DNA from: Holothuria scabra | Taxonomy: Eukaryota > Echinodermata > Holothuroidea > Aspidochirotida > Holothuriidae | Direction of reading: 5' to 3' | NCBI GenBank assembly: GCA_037179385.1 | Contig: CM074181.1 | Coordinates: 53,255,486 to 53,319,485 of the forward strand | DNA: 64,000 bases | Shown here: piece after piece, positions 60,065-64,000 of the stretch | Numbering within the stretch: position 1 is the stretch's first letter | How the letters are laid out: every line of letters begins with the position of its first letter | Notes under the pieces: model-generated | The model's input: the letters and a program-made list of their open reading frames with translations, nothing else | Told to the model about the DNA's origin: nothing | The model's database searches: none | Made by a program: the position numbers and the translations under genes

Positions 60065-62012
60065 CTAGCACCACGTTGAGATCAGCTTTTGGGACTTAAA
60101 GCCAGAGTAAATAAAGTTAAAGGAACATTACGTTGTTCTTAGTACACAAGTCTGCATGGATACCAGTCTACATACAATACACCGTCACAGAGCAATGAGC
60201 ATGCATGCATGGGCTAAACATTCCAGTGACATGTACTGTGCAGTATTTAAAATCATGAAACATATTGTATCATACATCAAATGGCTACGTTTCACTTCTG
60301 TGCAATAAGTTTCTTCAAATATAACACATAAACTTTTGCTGTAAAATTGCCATATAGTATCCATGAAGGAGAAAAATAAGTTACAAAATTTAAAGGTATG
60401 TTTGAATGAAAACAAATCAGTGGAAGTACTGAGTGACAGAAGCATTGAAAGTTCCCACATAGCATACACAACAGACATCTTAATTGATCTCCAGCTTGTA
60501 AACAACATGTAATTTTAAAATTGGGTGAAATTTAGATTACATGAATATAGCCAATAGACTAGCACTGTACAAGTATACTAAACATACAGTACAGTATTTC
60601 ATAAACATTGAAAATTTAATGTCACAACTTTTGTGAACAGAATTAAGAGTCCTATGCAACTAACCTACAATATGTGTATATCAGTACACTCACAACATGA
60701 ACTGTGCACAGTGTGCATGCACCAATAATAGTTGACTAATTAATTCTGCAAAGAGATCTTGCAGCCTCTGAGACCAGCAAAACTCCCTGCAGGCTCAAAT
60801 CATAGGCCTGACAGAAGTGAAAATGATGACTGAGGTACCATGTCACTACAATGCCCATTCAAGAAAGCTGAGAAATATCTAAAAGTATCAATGTGAAATC
60901 CTTTTTCAAGTCCACGACTAATTTTATACTCTCAGCATTAGTGAGATGCTCTGATTATGGCTTGACTTGAATACCGGTACATAACAAAATGTACAAAATA
61001 TACAATTAAACAGCATTTTTGGAGACAGGGTTTAGTTTCTGGATATCTTTTCCATGCAGCATGCACCAGTGAAAGAGAAACCCTACAGTTTAATAAGCTA
61101 GACTGAAGAGGAACCTAAAGCTACACTATATATTTAAACTAAGAATTAGTGTGCTTTATATAATCTTACAGTAGCCTAGCAGCTGAGAAATGGTACTGAA
61201 AACATGATTGATATATGGGCCTAAAACTAATTTACAGTAGGCCACTGTACATTACTATAAAACTAATACTAGTCTTGTCCACATTACATCTCACGTCCTT
61301 CGTTGCTTGACTTGTATATAACTGCACTTATGCATCTTAAACTTCATGAAGAAAGCTACTCGAATATTCTCAATTGTAAATGTGATGATGACCTACGAAA
61401 TAAATGGTTTTCGAACAATTTAGGCCTTAGCTATACTAACGTTACTACAAATAACAATGATCAAGCAACGTTACGTGTTTGTGACTATGCATGCTGTTGT
61501 GCTGTACAGTATGTGTATACATTTATTGTATACACTACACGCACATACATATTGTACAGTAAATATTGCTCCGAGTTTATCGGTGTTTACAAATAAATTC
61601 GTAAATTAAAGTACGTGATTTTGGTATTGAATGAAAGCCTATGCTGTAATCTACAAACAGTGATAGAAAAACATCACTTTGAATCGCTTAATGAGTCAGG
61701 TACTCGAAAAGTTTGAGTTCCTTATTTGATACATAAGAACCGACTGCCTCTTTTCGGGAGCATATTTTTGTATGATATGTTTGGAAAAAACTAATAAATC
61801 TTTGATTTCTAAGAGGAGGAAAGATAAAAATACCAACTTACCGTGTTATACGCCTACCTATACATTATTCAACATATAGGGGGAGACCACTTGTCAGTCA
61901 CAGTTCCGCGAAATCTCATTTGCGCAGATCTAAAAAAGGCGGGAATGCTAGAGAAGTGGTCAATTGACTTCATTAACTACACAGCTGCGTGTATACTGAG
62001 CGGGTGATTAGG
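60065..62012 (+). repeat. Long repeat B, copy 2
   Basis: It matches 44250-44893 weakly and 48820-49290 strongly. It ends where the next hAT-like element begins. ORFs within it share no frame with copy 1. Confidence 0.7.
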
Positions 62013-62014
62013 AC

Positions 62015-62754
62015 TAGTGACACAGGAAGCAATATGAAACTAGGAGGCGGTTAAAAATTTTTAGACTATGACCCTCATCCTACCCCCATTGACCAAAAGG
62101 TACTTTTTTATGATATTTTTTCTTTTCTTTTTTTCTTCCTTTTGAGGGATGTTTTTTTTTTTTTTTTTCGAATAAAAAAGCTAAATGTCATAACTCATTT
62201 TTTCAAATGAAACTGCGCACTGAAAAAAATGGAAATATTCGTTTTTGCCAGCCATACAATAGACAAAAATTCCGGTTTATCTTATCCCTCTGCAGCATTG
62301 ACTAACATTTTGACACTTCAATTACTAACGAATCCATCTGCACAGACTACCCAACGAACTTGTTTGAAAGGTATCTGATGAGAGAATTTGTGTTTGGCAG
62401 GCCAAAGATCCCCAGCCTCAAATTTAAAGTCTTCTTCGAAAGACTTCAAGCGAAGCGTCACCTTCAGTTGACGTGGAGCGCACAGAAATTTTGGAAAACG
62501 CGACCCCTCAGACAGCCGGAAATTCAATTTCTCGGGTTCGTAAGTGAGGTGTCACATGTGGTTAATATCCGATTTCGTCATTTTCAGAGCTCGAAAAAGT
62601 TTCCCAAACTGATTTATGAGCGAGATTTGGAGAAATGGTAAAAGAGGTTTTCTGACCCGGGGAGTGGGGCAGAAGCATACTTCCGCCCTCACTTTTCTTT
62701 GGGGTGGGGCTGTCGACTCCTACCCCCCCCCCCCGCCCGCTTTCTACGCCTATT
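62015..62754. mobile_element. Small decayed hAT-like element, 740 bp
   Basis: The left end TAGTGACACAGGAAGC is a TAGTGGCGTAGAAAG terminus altered mostly by transitions. The right end is CTTTCTACGCCTATT. The flanks attaggac and attaggta agree at six of eight bases. It carries the shared subterminal motif at 62450-62492 and a C-rich run inside the right end. The 93-codon ORF is incidental. Confidence 0.6.
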
Positions 62755-62842
62755 ATTAGGTAAGCGGCAACCTACCAACCTACTACATTCATGTATTGAT
62801 TACTGAAAAAAATAAAACTATAGTTTTAAGTTATAGTTATAT

Positions 62843-62885
62843 ATGACAATGACAGTGACAGTGACAGTGACAATGAAAGTGACAG
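62843..62885. repeat. (TGACAG)n-like simple repeat, LINE 3' tail
   Basis: TGACAATGACAGTGACAGTG and variants. It sits just beyond the 3' side of the minus-strand LINE, where CR1/L2-type elements often end in a short tandem tail. Confidence 0.8.
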
Positions 62886-63101
62886 CAGTTTATTTCCAGT
62901 ACATACATATGCAATACATCACACGGGTTCACCAGAACAAAATGAGTACCAGAAAGGGAGGAAATAGGTAATATAACCTACATATTAAATATAATGCTAC
63001 AACTTAAGGTTCCATTGAAATAAAAACGATAAGTATACAGGAGATAATTACGCAAGTTCAAAATATGTATTATGTATTATATTATTATTATATATATATT
63101 A

Positions 63102-63329
63102 TTATATGTATTTAAAAGATTTGAGACTTTTTCGGTTTTTTATGGTTGCATCAATAGAATTCCAAATGTTCACACCAGAATACGAGATACACATCTGTTT
63201 TTGTAGTTCTTGTTTTTTTATTTTTTTTTTATAAAAATTTCCACAATTTCTTGTATAAGACTGATTTAAAGATTTAGAGAAATAATGTTGAAGATTTAAC
63301 AGCAGCATTTTATTATAGACTTTGTACAT
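63102..63329 (-). pseudogene. LINE C-terminal tail
   Basis: ISYSGVNIWNSIDATIKNRK followed by SLKSFKYI is the conserved C-terminus of CR1/L2-type LINE proteins (IRxxGxxxWNSLPxxIKxxxSLxxFK). It is out of frame with the RT segment and separated from it by about 140 bp. Confidence 0.8.
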
Positions 63330-63473
63330 ATAAATAGCTGATCTAAACTGAACTAACTGAAAAAAGGCAACATCTTTAAACTACTTAACAATGTTGTTGT
63401 GTGATCTACATATTTTGGGTTACAGACAATACGAATCATTCTTTTTTGCTTGATGAACTGATGAAAATGGGGT

Positions 63474-63990
63474 TTAAATTTGATTTGTATGTGTTTCCCC
63501 ACACCTCCACACAATAGCTAAGATAGGGTATAAACAATGAGCAACACAAAATGTATAAAAACTGAGTACTAAGAACATTCTAACTATTTTCAGAAGGGCG
63601 ATGCATTTAGAAATTTTGCCACCTACCATTGAAATGTGATGCTTCCTTGAGAGTTTGTGATCAATCAACATCCGAATAAATTTAGTTGAATAGGCCCTTT
63701 CAATATTAATGCTATTTATTTGAATGTTTAAGGTAGTTTTTAATGCCTTGTTTTGATTTGTTTTGTCTATTGTCAGGGATAGCTTATTGATTGAAAACCA
63801 ATTGTACAATTTTAGAAGTTCCTCATTGACTCGTTCGAATAACGTAGCAATATTGCCTTGCGCGCAGAAGATGTTCGTATCATCTGCAGACAAAACAAAT
63901 CTTAGTATATCTGAAACGTTGCAAAAGTCTCTAATAGGTATAAATAATTTGGGTCTTAAAATATACCGTTGGGGAATTCAGCAGACTACT
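63474..63990 (-). pseudogene. LINE reverse transcriptase segment
   Basis: KLFIPIRDFCNVSDILRFVL leads into SADDTNIF, the FADD catalytic box with Ser in place of the aromatic residue. VNEELLKLYNWFSINKLSLT then follows, the WFxxNKLSLNxxKT block of CR1/L2-type RT. The remaining residues up to 63474 align with the thumb (STKFIRMLIDHKLSRKHHI). A TGA replaces Gly just upstream of the PQG motif, and the Asp pair itself is intact. The normal protein is far longer; only this part lies in the window. Confidence 0.85.
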
Positions 63991-64000
63991 TCTTTAAGTG

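Larger units (their letters stand above)
62843..64000 (-). mobile_element. CR1/L2-like LINE, 3' part, truncated by the window edge
   Basis: A minus-strand non-LTR retrotransposon is recognised by an RT segment and a C-terminal segment in the correct order, ending in a simple-repeat tail. It continues past 64000 at its 5' side. It is dead: the RT block near 63985 reads a stop followed by IPQRYILRP where the family has GIPQGSILGP, and the two coding segments are in different frames. Confidence 0.85.

Overview
The window is eukaryotic, AT-rich and dominated by decayed transposable elements. The element mix is Penelope-like, CR1/L2-type and other LINEs, hAT-type DNA transposons with 8-bp target duplications, MITEs, short tandem arrays and a solo LTR. 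This mix suggests a marine invertebrate, possibly an echinoderm or other deuterostome, but the sequence cannot fix the species. No spliced host gene can be assembled. There are no rRNA genes, CRISPR arrays, operons or functional tRNA genes.

Layout. 0-4.1 kb: a hAT-like fragment, two long (TA)n tracts, and a 5'-truncated Penelope-like element that still shows a YIDD reverse transcriptase and a GIY-YIG endonuclease. 4.6-5.3 kb: the only long intact ORF, 243 codons on the minus strand, intronless, with a good start context and a possible T5orf172/GIY-YIG-like KIGFT motif. 5.3-12 kb: a foldback MITE and diffuse hAT relatives. 12-22 kb: two copies of a 0.56-kb MITE in opposite orientation, three blocks packed with short palindromes, a near-perfect 57-nt hairpin, a solo LTR and a ~140-bp tandem array carrying nuclear-receptor-like DR1 sites. 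24-31 kb: local duplications, small hAT-like elements and an unrecognised coding fragment. 32-39 kb: two fossil LINE reverse transcriptases, a complete non-autonomous hAT with a perfect target duplication, and DR4-like sites. 39-62 kb: two repeat modules (A and B) that occur twice in the same order. Module B is interrupted in its first copy by a 3.7-kb hAT with a BED-finger remnant and a second hAT nested inside. Between the two A copies lie a fossil of a repeated GDDTDL-motif (PIN-like?) ORF and an Ig-like fragment. 62-64 kb: another small hAT and the 3' half of a LINE running off the window.

The elements interact mainly by nesting: LTR into a palindrome element, hAT into hAT, hAT into module B. 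The points most worth following are the intact 4.6-kb ORF, the recurring architecture of element ends filled with a locus-specific short palindrome, and repeat-borne promoter or receptor motifs kept in both copies of a duplication.
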